Assembly (NCBI GenBank): GCA_023428085.1
Contig: JAEYZK010000264.1
Location: forward strand, 1 to 7,826
From: Pseudomonadota bacterium
GTDB taxonomy: Bacteria; Myxococcota; Myxococcia; Myxococcales; Anaeromyxobacteraceae
Reading direction: 5' to 3'
Length of the DNA stretch: 7,826 nt
Below, one piece after another: positions 1 to 5,573 of this stretch; the stretch's first letter is position 1; every line of letters starts with the position of its first letter. Made by a program: the position numbers and the translations under genes. The notes beneath the pieces are model-generated. The model was given only the letters and a program-made list of their open reading frames with translations. It did not search any database and was not told where the DNA came from.

Positions 1-540
1 GCCGAGGTCTGGACGCTCGTGGCGCGCGGGCGGCTCTACGCCAAGGAAGACGCGGCCGGGGCGCTCGAGGCGGCGCGGACGGCGGCGCGGCTCTGTCCGG
101 GCTCCGCGGCGGCGCAGCACCTCCGCGCGCTCGCCGCGCGCGACCGGGGCGAGCTCGACGAGGCGAAGGCGAGCTTCCAGCGGGCGACGGCGGCGGACGC
201 CGCGTGGGCGGCGCCGCCCAAGGCGCTCGGGCTGCTCCTGCTCCAGGAGCGGGACTTCCGGGGCGCGTCGGCGGCCCTCGGGCAGGCGTTGCAGCGCCGG
301 CCGGAGGATCTCGGCGCGCGGCTCGGGCGCGCGCAGGCGCGGTTCCTGACGGGGGATCTCGAGGGCGCCCGGGAGGACGCGCAGGAGTCGACCCGCACCA
401 GCGGCGATCGCCCCGAGGGGTGGCTGCTCCTCGGCCACGTGCTCGCCCGCGAGAAGAGGTTCGAGGAGGCCCTGACCGCGTTCTGCGAGGCGAAGCGGCG
501 CGGCAGCGCGGAGGCCGCCAAGCTCTGCACGAGCGAGTGA
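1..540 (+). CDS. TPR-repeat protein, C-terminal part (5' end outside window)
   Basis: The reading frame is open from the first base to a TGA at 538-540, giving 179 residues of a protein that begins upstream. It consists almost wholly of about five degenerate tetratricopeptide repeats of roughly 34 residues. Each shows the helix-turn-helix pattern of small Ala/Gly at the packing positions and a Pro or Asp near the repeat end (for example LCPGS, RRPED and SGDRPEG; the last repeat begins GWLLLGHVLA). TPR arrays are protein-binding scaffolds, and nothing in this part shows an enzymatic domain, so the partner and role are unknown. Two cysteines lie near the C-terminus (FCEAK and KLCTSE). The gene converges on the CsgG-type operon, so the two are not co-transcribed. 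The GTG at base 19 is an internal valine codon, because coding-like sequence continues upstream of it. Confidence 0.85.
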   Translation, partial: AEVWTLVARGRLYAKEDAAGALEAARTAARLCPGSAAAQHLRALAARDRGELDEAKASFQRATAADAAWAAPPKALGLLLLQERDFRGASAALGQALQRRPEDLGARLGRAQARFLTGDLEGAREDAQESTRTSGDRPEGWLLLGHVLAREKRFEEALTAFCEAKRRGSAEAAKLCTSE

Positions 541-563
541 GGGCGGCGACCTGAGGCCTCTCG

Positions 564-613
564 GTTCGCCCTTCGACTCCGGCCCGCTCCGCGGGCCTAC
601 GCTCAGGGCGAAC
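564..613. repeat. REP-like nested palindromic hairpin
   Basis: An outer 9-bp perfect inverted repeat (GTTCGCCCT at 564-572, AGGGCGAAC at 605-613) encloses an inner 7-bp perfect one (GGCCCGC at 581-587, GCGGGCC at 591-597) with a TCC loop. The unpaired segments between are TCGACTCC and TACGCTC. The outer arms with TTCGAC and GCTCAGGG resemble a palindromic intergenic repeat I recall from many proteobacterial genomes (CCCTTCGAC...GCTCAGGGCGAAC). That resemblance is from memory and untested. It lies 24 bases past the TPR gene stop and could serve as its terminator, but no T-tract follows. A shorter echo, TTCGACTC at 640-647, repeats part of the left arm. Confidence 0.6.
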
Positions 614-842
614 GGAGCGCAGCGGCCCGCGTCCGCTCGTTCGACTCGGAGATCCGCTCGTCCTGGGGCGCAGCCGCGCGCGGGGTGGGGGCCCCTGCGA
701 AGCAGGGGGAGGGCGAAGCCCCTCGGCGCGGGGCAGCCGCGCGGAGCCGCGAAGCGGCGAGCACGGCGCAGGGCCCCGCGCAGCAGGGGTGGGGCCCCGA
801 CGGCTCCGCCGGCGGGGCGGGGGCGCAGCCCCCGTGAGATCA
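614..842. repeat. Gene-free intergenic stretch packed with GNA-triloop mini-hairpins
   Basis: No credible gene lies between 541 and 843. Eight copies of the heptamer GCGNAGC occur on the + strand at 617, 668, 697, 713, 741, 749, 778 and 823. The reverse form GCTCCGC occurs at 803, and another at 586 is the loop region of the preceding repeat. GCGNAGC folds as a 2-bp GC stem closed by a GNA triloop. Several copies sit in longer stems: 692-708 (7 bp, GAA loop), 711-721 (4 bp, GAA loop), 746-758 (5 bp, GAA loop) and 818-834 (7 bp, GCA loop). The spacing is irregular, so this is not a simple tandem repeat. The role is unknown. Possibilities are bidirectional termination between convergent genes, mRNA 3'-end protection, or decayed repeat elements. 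Confidence 0.6.
818..834 (-). terminator. Candidate terminator hairpin of the CsgG-type operon
   Basis: This is a perfect 7-bp GC stem (CGGGGGC/GCCCCCG on the + strand) with a 3-base loop. It begins 9 bases beyond the stop codon of the last gene of the leftward operon. No run of U follows in that direction, so if it terminates it is not a classical intrinsic terminator. It may only stabilise the 3' end. Confidence 0.35.
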
Positions 843-843
843 T

Positions 844-1584
844 TCAGTTCAGGGACGCGAGCTGGGCCGAGGCGAGCGGGAAGTCGTCGTTGGCGGCGAG
901 CACTTCCTGGAGCTTCTTCACCGCCGTGGCCTTGTCCTTCCTGTCGATCGCGTCGAGCGCGACGGCGTGGTCCTTCGCCTGCTCGAGCTTGAGCTGCTTC
1001 CTGGGAGGCGCCACGGGCTTCGCCGCCGCGCCGCGCGGCGGGGGATCCGCCCTCTTCGACGCCGCCGCCAGCGCGGGGAGCTTCGCGACCAGGAAGTTCT
1101 TGAGGCCGTCCGAGAGCCCCAGGTACACGGGCAGGATGTCGTCGGCCGTGGTCAGGGCGCTGTGCGCGAAGAGGATCTTGCCCGTCTCCACCTCCACGAT
1201 GCGCGCGGTGGCCTGGAGGCCGGCGCCGAGCTGGAAGTACGAGCCGAACACCAGGTAGCGGGCCCCGAGGAGCTTCCCGACGCGGGCCGCGGACGTGGGG
1301 TCGATCCGCCGGGTCTGCTGGAGCTCGAGCTCGGCGAGCACCTCCTGCAGGCGCGTCCGCTCGACGAGCTGGACCGTCTCGGCCGACGCGAGCTGGCTCA
1401 CGAGGAAGTCCGTGATGCCCTTGCGGAGCGCGAACAGCTCCTCGTCCGGGCCGTCGTAGTCGAAGTAGAGCACGGCCACCGTCGGCGGGGCCGCCGCGGC
1501 GCGCGCGCCGGGCACGGCGAGCGCCGCCGCGAGCAGCGCGGCGAGCGGGAGGGATCGGCGGACGATCTCGCGGACGCGGCTCAT
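844..1584 (-). CDS. CsgG-family periplasmic protein with C-terminal TPR-like hairpin
   Basis: This is a 246-residue secreted protein. Residues 1-30 are a signal peptide: Arg-rich start, hydrophobic core, cleavage probably near GARAA. Residues about 35-145 match the CsgG-type fold, with VAVLYFDYDG, then F..SQLASAETVQLVERTRLQEVL, then the signature ID..SAARVGKLLGARYLVFGSY and a strand ending ETGKILFA. A Pro/Ala-rich linker (about 177-198) leads to a helical pair (199-246) that reads as one TPR-like hairpin. CsgG is the curli secretion channel and LpoB, of related fold, activates a peptidoglycan synthase. Both are lipoproteins, but this protein has no cysteine at all, so it should be a soluble periplasmic relative. 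The precise role is unknown. The start ATG overlaps the upstream stop as ATGA and has a well-placed AGAGGAG, which rules out the longer in-frame start. Confidence 0.85.
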   Translation of the reverse strand: MSRVREIVRRSLPLAALLAAALAVPGARAAAAPPTVAVLYFDYDGPDEELFALRKGITDFLVSQLASAETVQLVERTRLQEVLAELELQQTRRIDPTSAARVGKLLGARYLVFGSYFQLGAGLQATARIVEVETGKILFAHSALTTADDILPVYLGLSDGLKNFLVAKLPALAAASKRADPPPRGAAAKPVAPPRKQLKLEQAKDHAVALDAIDRKDKATAVKKLQEVLAANDDFPLASAQLASLN

Positions 1585-2495
1585 CTCTCGCTCCTCTGCT
1601 CCACGACGACGAGGTCGCCGGGCTGGATGGGCGACGGGGGCTTGCGGATCCGGGCCCGCGAGGTGGAGAGCTCGACCGCCTCGACCTCCGCCTGCCCCAG
1701 GATCTCCTTCTCCCACCCGAGCGGCTTCTTCGTCACCGGGTGGACGAGCCGCTTCGTCGGGCGGAGCACCACGAGGCGCTGGCCCTTCGCGAGCTCCCGC
1801 TCGGACCCGACGTCGGTGACGAGGCGCTCGCCGTCCACCGAGACCACGAAGCCGACGACGGGGATCCCCGCCGCGAGCTTCTGGCTGACGGTCACGACCG
1901 CGGCGGTCGCCGCCTTCACGTACTCCGTCTCCGGGTTCCGGACGCCGCTGATCACGTCGCCCTGCGCGTCGGTGACCACCTTCGCCTCGGCGCGGCCTTC
2001 GGCCGACTCGGTGAAGACGACCTTGCCGGTGGACGTCTCGACCGCGCGCACCTCGACGCGGACCTCGGTCACGACGAGATCGTAGGCGAACTTGTCCACG
2101 GTCTGCTGCGTGGCCGCCGCGACCGCGCCGAGCACGACCATCGACGCGCCGGAGAGCTGGCCCACGCGCGCCGCGGTCGCCTCGTCCACCTTGCCCGAGC
2201 GGCCGAGCCGCTGCTCGGCGAGGATCTGATCGAGCTTGGCGCGCTCCACCAGCTCGAACCGGCCCGTCTTGAACAGCACGGTCGCCAGGATGTCGCCCGC
2301 GTGCAGCTCCCCGACCTTCCCCACCCCTTCGCCCAGCGTGAATGGAAGGACGGCGAGCGTCGGCCGCACGGTCCCCTTCTCGACCGCGAGGTCGAGGTAG
2401 CGATCGTCCCAGTTGCGGGGCAGCGCCGGGGGGCCGGCGCGCGCCACCGCGGCGGCCGCGGCGGCGACGAGGGCGAGGGAGACGCGGCCTCTCAT
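1581..2495 (-). CDS. CsgG-family periplasmic protein with FlgT-C-like C-terminal domain
   Basis: This is a 304-residue secreted protein. The signal peptide covers residues 1-20 (MRGRVSLALV, then an Ala-rich core ending ARA). The CsgG-type region spans about 45-205: PTLAVLPFTLGEG, the helix DILATVLFKTGRFELVER, then LDQILAEQRLGRSGKVDEATAARVGQLSGA followed by VVLGAV, and later ETSTGKVVFTES. It fits the family better than its downstream neighbour does. Residues about 212-298 form a second domain with paired GQRLVVLRP, PVTKKPLGWEKE and IQPGDLVVV motifs, which resembles the C-terminal domain of FlgT and related CsgG-associated proteins. The mature protein has no cysteine, so no lipid anchor. The ATG overlaps the upstream stop (ATGA) and has no clear Shine-Dalgarno, so translation is probably coupled to the gene before it. 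The family assignment is firm; the function is not known. Confidence 0.87.
   Translation of the reverse strand: MRGRVSLALVAAAAAAVARAGPPALPRNWDDRYLDLAVEKGTVRPTLAVLPFTLGEGVGKVGELHAGDILATVLFKTGRFELVERAKLDQILAEQRLGRSGKVDEATAARVGQLSGASMVVLGAVAAATQQTVDKFAYDLVVTEVRVEVRAVETSTGKVVFTESAEGRAEAKVVTDAQGDVISGVRNPETEYVKAATAAVVTVSQKLAAGIPVVGFVVSVDGERLVTDVGSERELAKGQRLVVLRPTKRLVHPVTKKPLGWEKEILGQAEVEAVELSTSRARIRKPPSPIQPGDLVVVEQRSER
1591..1597 (-). promoter_or_regulatory. Ribosome binding site for the second CsgG-type gene
   Basis: On the minus strand AGAGGAG stands 6 bases before the ATG at 1584, inside the end of the preceding gene. It supports that start over an in-frame ATG 44 codons upstream, and shows that the overlapping gene has its own initiation signal besides coupling. 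Confidence 0.7.
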
Positions 2496-3184
2496 TGCAG
2501 CGACTTCAGGCCCTCGACGAGCCGGGTGAGCCCCTTGGCGATCTCGGGCGCGCGGGTGCCGGCGTCCTTGAGGTGCGAGCCGGCGTCCTTGAGCGAGGCG
2601 GCCACGATGGGCGCCTTGACCGCCTGGAGGCCCTTGAAGTCCGCCGGGACGGTCTGGAGGAGGCCGGTCCCCGTCTGCGCGAGCGTCTTGGAGTCGTCCG
2701 GGACCTTGGAGAGGAAGGTGCCGACGACGGCCGCGCTGACGAGGCTCTTCGCGACGAAGGCGGTCTCCTCGCCGTTCAGCTTCTCCTGCTTCTTCTTGAG
2801 CGCGAGGAGCGCGAGCGACTGGTCCGGGGTGAGCTGCTCGGGCGGCGTGTCGCCGACGATCTCCTTCACGGACTGGTCCGTCGCCTTCTCGGCGGCGAAC
2901 GACCGGGCGTAGCCCTTCAGGTTGTCGGTCAGGGCCTCCGTGAACGCCTCGGAGACGACCATCCCGGCGTCCATGAGCGCGGCCCGCTCGAGGAACTCGT
3001 CGTAGTTCCCCTTCCCCGTCGGCTTCCACTCGACCTTCTTCTTCTCGAGCGGGTCGGTCGTGAGGAGCGCCACCTCGCCGAAGGTCCCCTTCATGCCGGC
3101 CATCGTGACGCGCGTCCCGGCCGCCGTCGCGACCACGGGCGCTGCGAGCAGCGCCGCGCAGACGATTCTCGAGATCGTGTTCAT
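2492..3184 (-). CDS. Secreted helical protein of unknown function, first gene of the CsgG operon
   Basis: This is a 230-residue protein I do not recognise. Residues 1-22 are a clear signal peptide (MNTISR, hydrophobic stretch, ATAA cleavage region). Its only cysteine, at position 9, is inside that peptide, so the mature protein is cysteine-free and non-lipidated. The rest is Lys/Ala/Glu-rich and looks mainly alpha-helical, with no transmembrane segment. A short internal repeat occurs near the C-terminus (ASLKDAGSHLKDAG). The ATG at 3184 has AGAGGG 5 bases upstream and is followed directly by the signal peptide, which fixes the start; an upstream in-frame ATG would add 52 non-coding-like residues. 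Its stop overlaps the next start as ATGA, so it is translated together with the two CsgG-type proteins. It may be their partner or cargo, which is inference from position only. Confidence 0.82.
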   Translation of the reverse strand: MNTISRIVCAALLAAPVVATAAGTRVTMAGMKGTFGEVALLTTDPLEKKKVEWKPTGKGNYDEFLERAALMDAGMVVSEAFTEALTDNLKGYARSFAAEKATDQSVKEIVGDTPPEQLTPDQSLALLALKKKQEKLNGEETAFVAKSLVSAAVVGTFLSKVPDDSKTLAQTGTGLLQTVPADFKGLQAVKAPIVAASLKDAGSHLKDAGTRAPEIAKGLTRLVEGLKSLQ

Positions 3185-3189
3185 CCGTT

Positions 3190-3195
3190 CCCTCT
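3190..3195 (-). promoter_or_regulatory. Ribosome binding site of the operon's first gene
   Basis: AGAGGG on the minus strand lies 5 bases before the ATG at 3184. It settles the start of the unknown secreted protein in favour of the signal-peptide methionine. Confidence 0.75.
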
Positions 3196-3260
3196 TGCTG
3201 TGTGGTGATCCCCGGCCAAGCGCCCCCGCCCTCGCCCGTCCCCCTGCCGAGTGTGCCGCG

Positions 3261-3290
3261 ACGCTAGCGCACTTCCGGAGCCCGGCGCAA
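3261..3290 (-). promoter_or_regulatory. Candidate sigma-70-type promoter for the CsgG-type operon
   Basis: Read on the minus strand, TTGCGC (3285-3290) and TAGCGT (3261-3266) are separated by 18 bases. Transcription would start near 3254 and leave a leader of about 70 bases before the ATG at 3184. The hexamers are only partial matches to TTGACA/TATAAT, as is usual in GC-rich genomes. A similar arrangement precedes the porin gene. Confidence 0.4.
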
Positions 3291-3318
3291 CCGGTCGTTC
3301 CGACCCCGGAGACGCCGC

Positions 3319-3347
3319 GGCCCGCGCGCCGTGCGGGCACGCGGGCC
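3319..3347 (-). terminator. GC hairpin downstream of serC
   Basis: GGCCCGCG (3319-3326) and CGCGGGCC (3340-3347) form an 8-bp perfect inverted repeat with a 13-base loop. Alternatively a 6-bp outer stem stacks on an inner CGTG/CACG stem. It begins about 31 bases past the serC stop, before the next operon's promoter, which suits a terminator. No U-tract follows. Confidence 0.35.
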
Positions 3348-3378
3348 GGGGCTCACGGCGGCGCGAGGACGCGTCGCC

Positions 3379-4506
3379 TCAGGCCTTCCTGGCGAAGTCG
3401 TCCATGAAGGACGCGAGCGCGTCCACCCACTCCGGGAGCACGGCGTTGTAGATCGACGCGCGGATGCCGCCCACGGACCGGTGGCCCTTGAGGCCGATCA
3501 TGCCCTTCGCCTTGGCCTCGGCGACGAACCGCTCCTCGTCCGCCTCGGTCGGCAGGCGGAAGACGACGTTCATGACCGAGCGGCTCTCCTTCTCCACCGG
3601 GCACCGGTAGTACGCCGCGTTCCGGTCGATCGCCGCGTAGAGCCGCGCGGCCTTCTTCCGGTTGCGCTCCTCCATCGCCGCGAGCCCGCCCGTCTCCTTG
3701 AGCCAGAGGAGGACGTTGCGGACGAGGTAGATGCCGAAGGTCGGCGGGGTGTTGTAGAGCGACTTGTTCTCCGCCACGGTCCGCAGCTGGAAGATCTTCG
3801 GGATGTCCTTCCGCCCGGCCTCGATGAGCGCCTTCGAGGCCACGACCAGGACGACGCCCGAGGGCCCGATGTTCTTCTGCGCGCCGGCGTAGACGAGCCC
3901 GAACCGGGAGAAGTCCATCGGCTTCCAGAGGATGTCGCTCGACATGTCGGCGACCATCGGGACCGCGCCCGGGTTCGGGAACGGCCGCGCCGGATCGACC
4001 TCGAACTCGACGCCGTGGATCGTCTCGTTCGAGGTGACGTGCAGGTAGGCCGCGGCCGGATCGACGGCGACCTCGTTCGGCAGCGGGGCGCGGCGGTACT
4101 GCTTCTCCTTGCCCTCGCCCTCGCCCGTGGTCCCGGCGACCCTCACCGAGGCGCCGATGAGCGCGGCCGTCTGCTTGCCCTCGGAGAGCGCCTTCTCGCC
4201 CCAGGCGCCGTTCACGACGTAGGCGCCGGTCTTGCCGGGCGCGAGGAGGTTCATCGCCACCTGCGCGAACATCTGGGACGCCCCGCCCTGGACGAAGAGG
4301 ATCTCGTGGGTGGCCGGGATCTTCGCGAGCTCGCGCAGCAGCGCCATCGCCTCGTCGTGCACCGCCTCGTACTGCTTGCCGCGGTGGCTGTGCTCCATCA
4401 CGGACATGCCGCTCTTCGCGAAGTCGACGAGCTCGTCGCGGGCGCGCTCGAGGGCGGGCAGCGGGAGCGCGGCGGGGCCGGCGTTGAAGTTCATGACTCG
4501 GCTCAT
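3379..4506 (-). CDS. serC: Phosphoserine aminotransferase SerC
   Basis: This is a 375-residue PLP enzyme of aminotransferase class V. It makes 3-phosphoserine from 3-phosphohydroxypyruvate and glutamate, the second step of cytoplasmic serine synthesis, and the same family acts in pyridoxal phosphate synthesis. Hallmarks run in order: FNAGPAALP at the N-terminus, SHRGKQYEAV (about 40-49), QGGASQMF (73-80), TSNETIHGVEF (158-168), VADMSSDILWKPMD, and the cofactor-binding Lys211 in YAGAQKNIGPSG. Then come NTPPTFGIYLVRNVLLWL, GLKGHRSVGGIRAS and YNAVLPEWVDAL. The length is near the family's usual 360-odd residues and no key motif is missing. The ATG at 4506 has AGAGGT 4 bases upstream; an ATG four codons later has no such signal. 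The neighbour downstream is the CsgG-type operon rather than serA. Confidence 0.97.
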   Translation of the reverse strand: MSRVMNFNAGPAALPLPALERARDELVDFAKSGMSVMEHSHRGKQYEAVHDEAMALLRELAKIPATHEILFVQGGASQMFAQVAMNLLAPGKTGAYVVNGAWGEKALSEGKQTAALIGASVRVAGTTGEGEGKEKQYRRAPLPNEVAVDPAAAYLHVTSNETIHGVEFEVDPARPFPNPGAVPMVADMSSDILWKPMDFSRFGLVYAGAQKNIGPSGVVLVVASKALIEAGRKDIPKIFQLRTVAENKSLYNTPPTFGIYLVRNVLLWLKETGGLAAMEERNRKKAARLYAAIDRNAAYYRCPVEKESRSVMNVVFRLPTEADEERFVAEAKAKGMIGLKGHRSVGGIRASIYNAVLPEWVDALASFMDDFARKA

Positions 4507-4510
4507 GTGG

Positions 4511-4516
4511 ACCTCT
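4511..4516 (-). promoter_or_regulatory. Ribosome binding site of serC
   Basis: AGAGGT on the minus strand is 4 bases before the ATG at 4506. It favours this start over the methionine four codons downstream, for which it would be 16 bases away. Confidence 0.65.
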
Positions 4517-4573
4517 CTCGGGGACCCGCGGGGCGCACCGGGCGGTGGACCGGCAGGTCGGGGCGGAAGGCGA

Positions 4574-4602
4574 AGATTACTTCACGTGCGCCACGCCCGG
4601 AA
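4574..4602 (-). promoter_or_regulatory. Candidate serC promoter
   Basis: On the minus strand TAATCT (4574-4579) is a good -10 match and lies in the only A/T-rich patch of the 98-base divergent region. TTCCGG (4597-4602), 17 bases upstream, is a weak -35. The predicted transcript would start near 4567 and have a leader of about 60 bases. I see no equally good promoter for the divergent lipoprotein gene. Confidence 0.4.
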
Positions 4603-4604
4603 CC

Positions 4605-5408
4605 ATGTTCATCTACGCCATGCGCCGTCTTGCCGCGCTCCGCCTCGTCCCCGTCCTTTTCGCCGCGATCGCCGGCTGCGTGCCCCGCAAGCCCCCGCCC
4701 GACCTCTCGACCGATCCCGCCCAGCTCGCCGCCCAGGTGCGCACGGCGCAGGCCCGGGTGGCGCGCGTCCAGGGCGAGGCGCGCGTCCGGCTCCGGGCGC
4801 CGAGCAAGGCGGCGTTCCGCCAGTTCGCGGCCGCCGAGCGCCCGGACCGGATCCACCTCGAGGCGCTCGACTTCTTCGGCAACCCCGTCGCCGTGCTCGT
4901 GGCGTCGGGCGGCAGGTTCTCGCTCTACGACGCGCAGAAGAAGGTGCTCTACACCGGCGCCGCCACGCCCGAGAACCTCTCGCGCCTCGTCCCGGTCCCG
5001 GTCTCCTCCGGGGAGCTGGTCGAGATCCTGCTCGGCTCGGCGCCCCTCCCGGCGTCGGCGCCGGTGGACGTGGCGCGGGACGACGGGCACCTCCGGGTCC
5101 GGTTCGAGGAGGGCGCGGCCCGGCTCGACGCGTGGATCGGCGCGCACGCGGCGGTGATGAAGGCCCGGCGCGCCGTCCCCGGCGGCGGGCGGGGGAGCTG
5201 GCGGGTCGAGTTCGCGGAGCACCGCGCGCACGGCGCCGCCTGGTTCCCGGACTGGTTCTCGCTCCGCTCCGACCCGGCCGACGTCGAGCTCGAGCTCCGC
5301 TGGGAGCAGCTCGAGGTGAACGGGGAGCTGGATCCGGCGCTCTTCGAGCTGCGGCCTCCCAAGGGCGCGCGGATCGTCGACGTGGACGCGGTCGCCCTGC
5401 CGGAGTAG
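4605..5408 (+). CDS. Outer-membrane-type lipoprotein, LolB/DUF4292-like
   Basis: This is a 267-residue lipoprotein. A short Arg-containing start and hydrophobic core run into the lipobox IAGC, putting the lipidated cysteine at residue 25. The next residue is Val rather than Asp, consistent with outer-membrane sorting. A helical stretch (36-56) precedes a beta-rich region with the pattern RVQGEARVRLRAP, DRIHLEALDFFGNPVAVLVASGG, FSLYDAQKKVLYTG and LVEILLGSAP. This is the layout seen in LolB/LolA-like folds and in DUF4292-type lipoproteins, which bind hydrophobic ligands or lipoproteins. The second half (about 153-260) continues as alternating strands ending FELRPPKGARIVDVD. An ATG at 4620 (MRRLAALRL) would give a more classical signal peptide; neither start has a good Shine-Dalgarno, so the start is uncertain by five codons. 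The gene is divergent from serC and probably monocistronic. Confidence 0.82.
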   Translation: MFIYAMRRLAALRLVPVLFAAIAGCVPRKPPPDLSTDPAQLAAQVRTAQARVARVQGEARVRLRAPSKAAFRQFAAAERPDRIHLEALDFFGNPVAVLVASGGRFSLYDAQKKVLYTGAATPENLSRLVPVPVSSGELVEILLGSAPLPASAPVDVARDDGHLRVRFEEGAARLDAWIGAHAAVMKARRAVPGGGRGSWRVEFAEHRAHGAAWFPDWFSLRSDPADVELELRWEQLEVNGELDPALFELRPPKGARIVDVDAVALPE

Positions 5409-5411
5409 CGC

Positions 5412-5454
5412 GCGCCGCGGCTGCGGAGCGCTTCGCCGCACCCGCGTCCGGCGC
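5412..5454 (+). terminator. Candidate terminator after the lipoprotein gene
   Basis: A long imperfect stem begins 4 bases past the TAG. GCGCC (5412-5416) pairs with GGCGC (5450-5454), GCGG (5417-5420) with CCGC (5442-5445), and TGCGG (5422-5426) with CCGCA (5436-5440), leaving a 9-base apical loop. One C-C mismatch and a 4-base bulge interrupt it. No clear T-tract follows, and the -35 of the next promoter begins at once. Confidence 0.4.
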
Positions 5455-5484
5455 TTGCTCGCCGCGCGGACGCCGTGCTAGGGA
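5455..5484 (+). promoter_or_regulatory. Candidate promoter of the porin-flavoprotein operon
   Basis: TTGCTC (5455-5460) and TAGGGA (5479-5484) are spaced by 18 bases, the same spacing as the candidate before the CsgG-type operon. Both carry CTAG around the -10. Transcription would start near 5491, giving a leader of about 80 bases before the ATG at 5574. Confidence 0.4.
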
Positions 5485-5541
5485 GACTGAGTCTCACTTT
5501 CAAGGACCGGAGCCCCGCTCCCGCGTCCGACCCGCACCACC

Positions 5542-5563
5542 AGGAGGAGGCCCCGCGCGGGCC
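5542..5563 (+). promoter_or_regulatory. Distant Shine-Dalgarno followed by a spacer hairpin
   Basis: AGGAGGAGG (5542-5550) is the strongest Shine-Dalgarno in the porin leader, but it ends 23 bases before the first plausible ATG (5574), and no start codon lies at normal distance. Directly after it GGCCC (5549-5553) can pair with GGGCC (5559-5563) around CGCGC. If that hairpin forms, the effective spacing falls to roughly 10 bases. The functional reading is inference. Confidence 0.4.
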
Positions 5564-5573
5564 CACTTTGAGA

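Noticed and set aside
614..842. CRISPR-like or tandem repeat array
   Set aside because: The recurring unit is only seven bases, the spacing is irregular, and there are no spacers of constant length.
789..992. Small + open frame overlapping the intergenic hairpins and the end of the CsgG-type gene
   Set aside because: The translation is Arg/Gly/Ser-rich, it has no ribosome binding site, and it overlaps the intact minus-strand gene.
844..3184. A complete curli (type VIII) secretion system
   Set aside because: Only CsgG-type domains are present. No CsgA, CsgB, CsgE or CsgF is seen and both proteins lack a lipobox, so a curli call is not supported.
4583..4588. CACGTG palindrome in the divergent promoter region as an operator
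   Set aside because: Six-base palindromes are expected by chance. It has no extended symmetry and no regulator gene lies nearby.
4545..4604. Upstream GTG start for the lipoprotein gene
   Set aside because: It would put 20 non-hydrophobic residues before the signal peptide, destroy a normal lipoprotein export signal, and cover the candidate serC promoter.
3331..5157. 608-codon + frame opposite serC and across the lipoprotein gene
   Set aside because: It contradicts the intact SerC motifs on the other strand and becomes a run of Ser/Arg out of frame with the lipoprotein.
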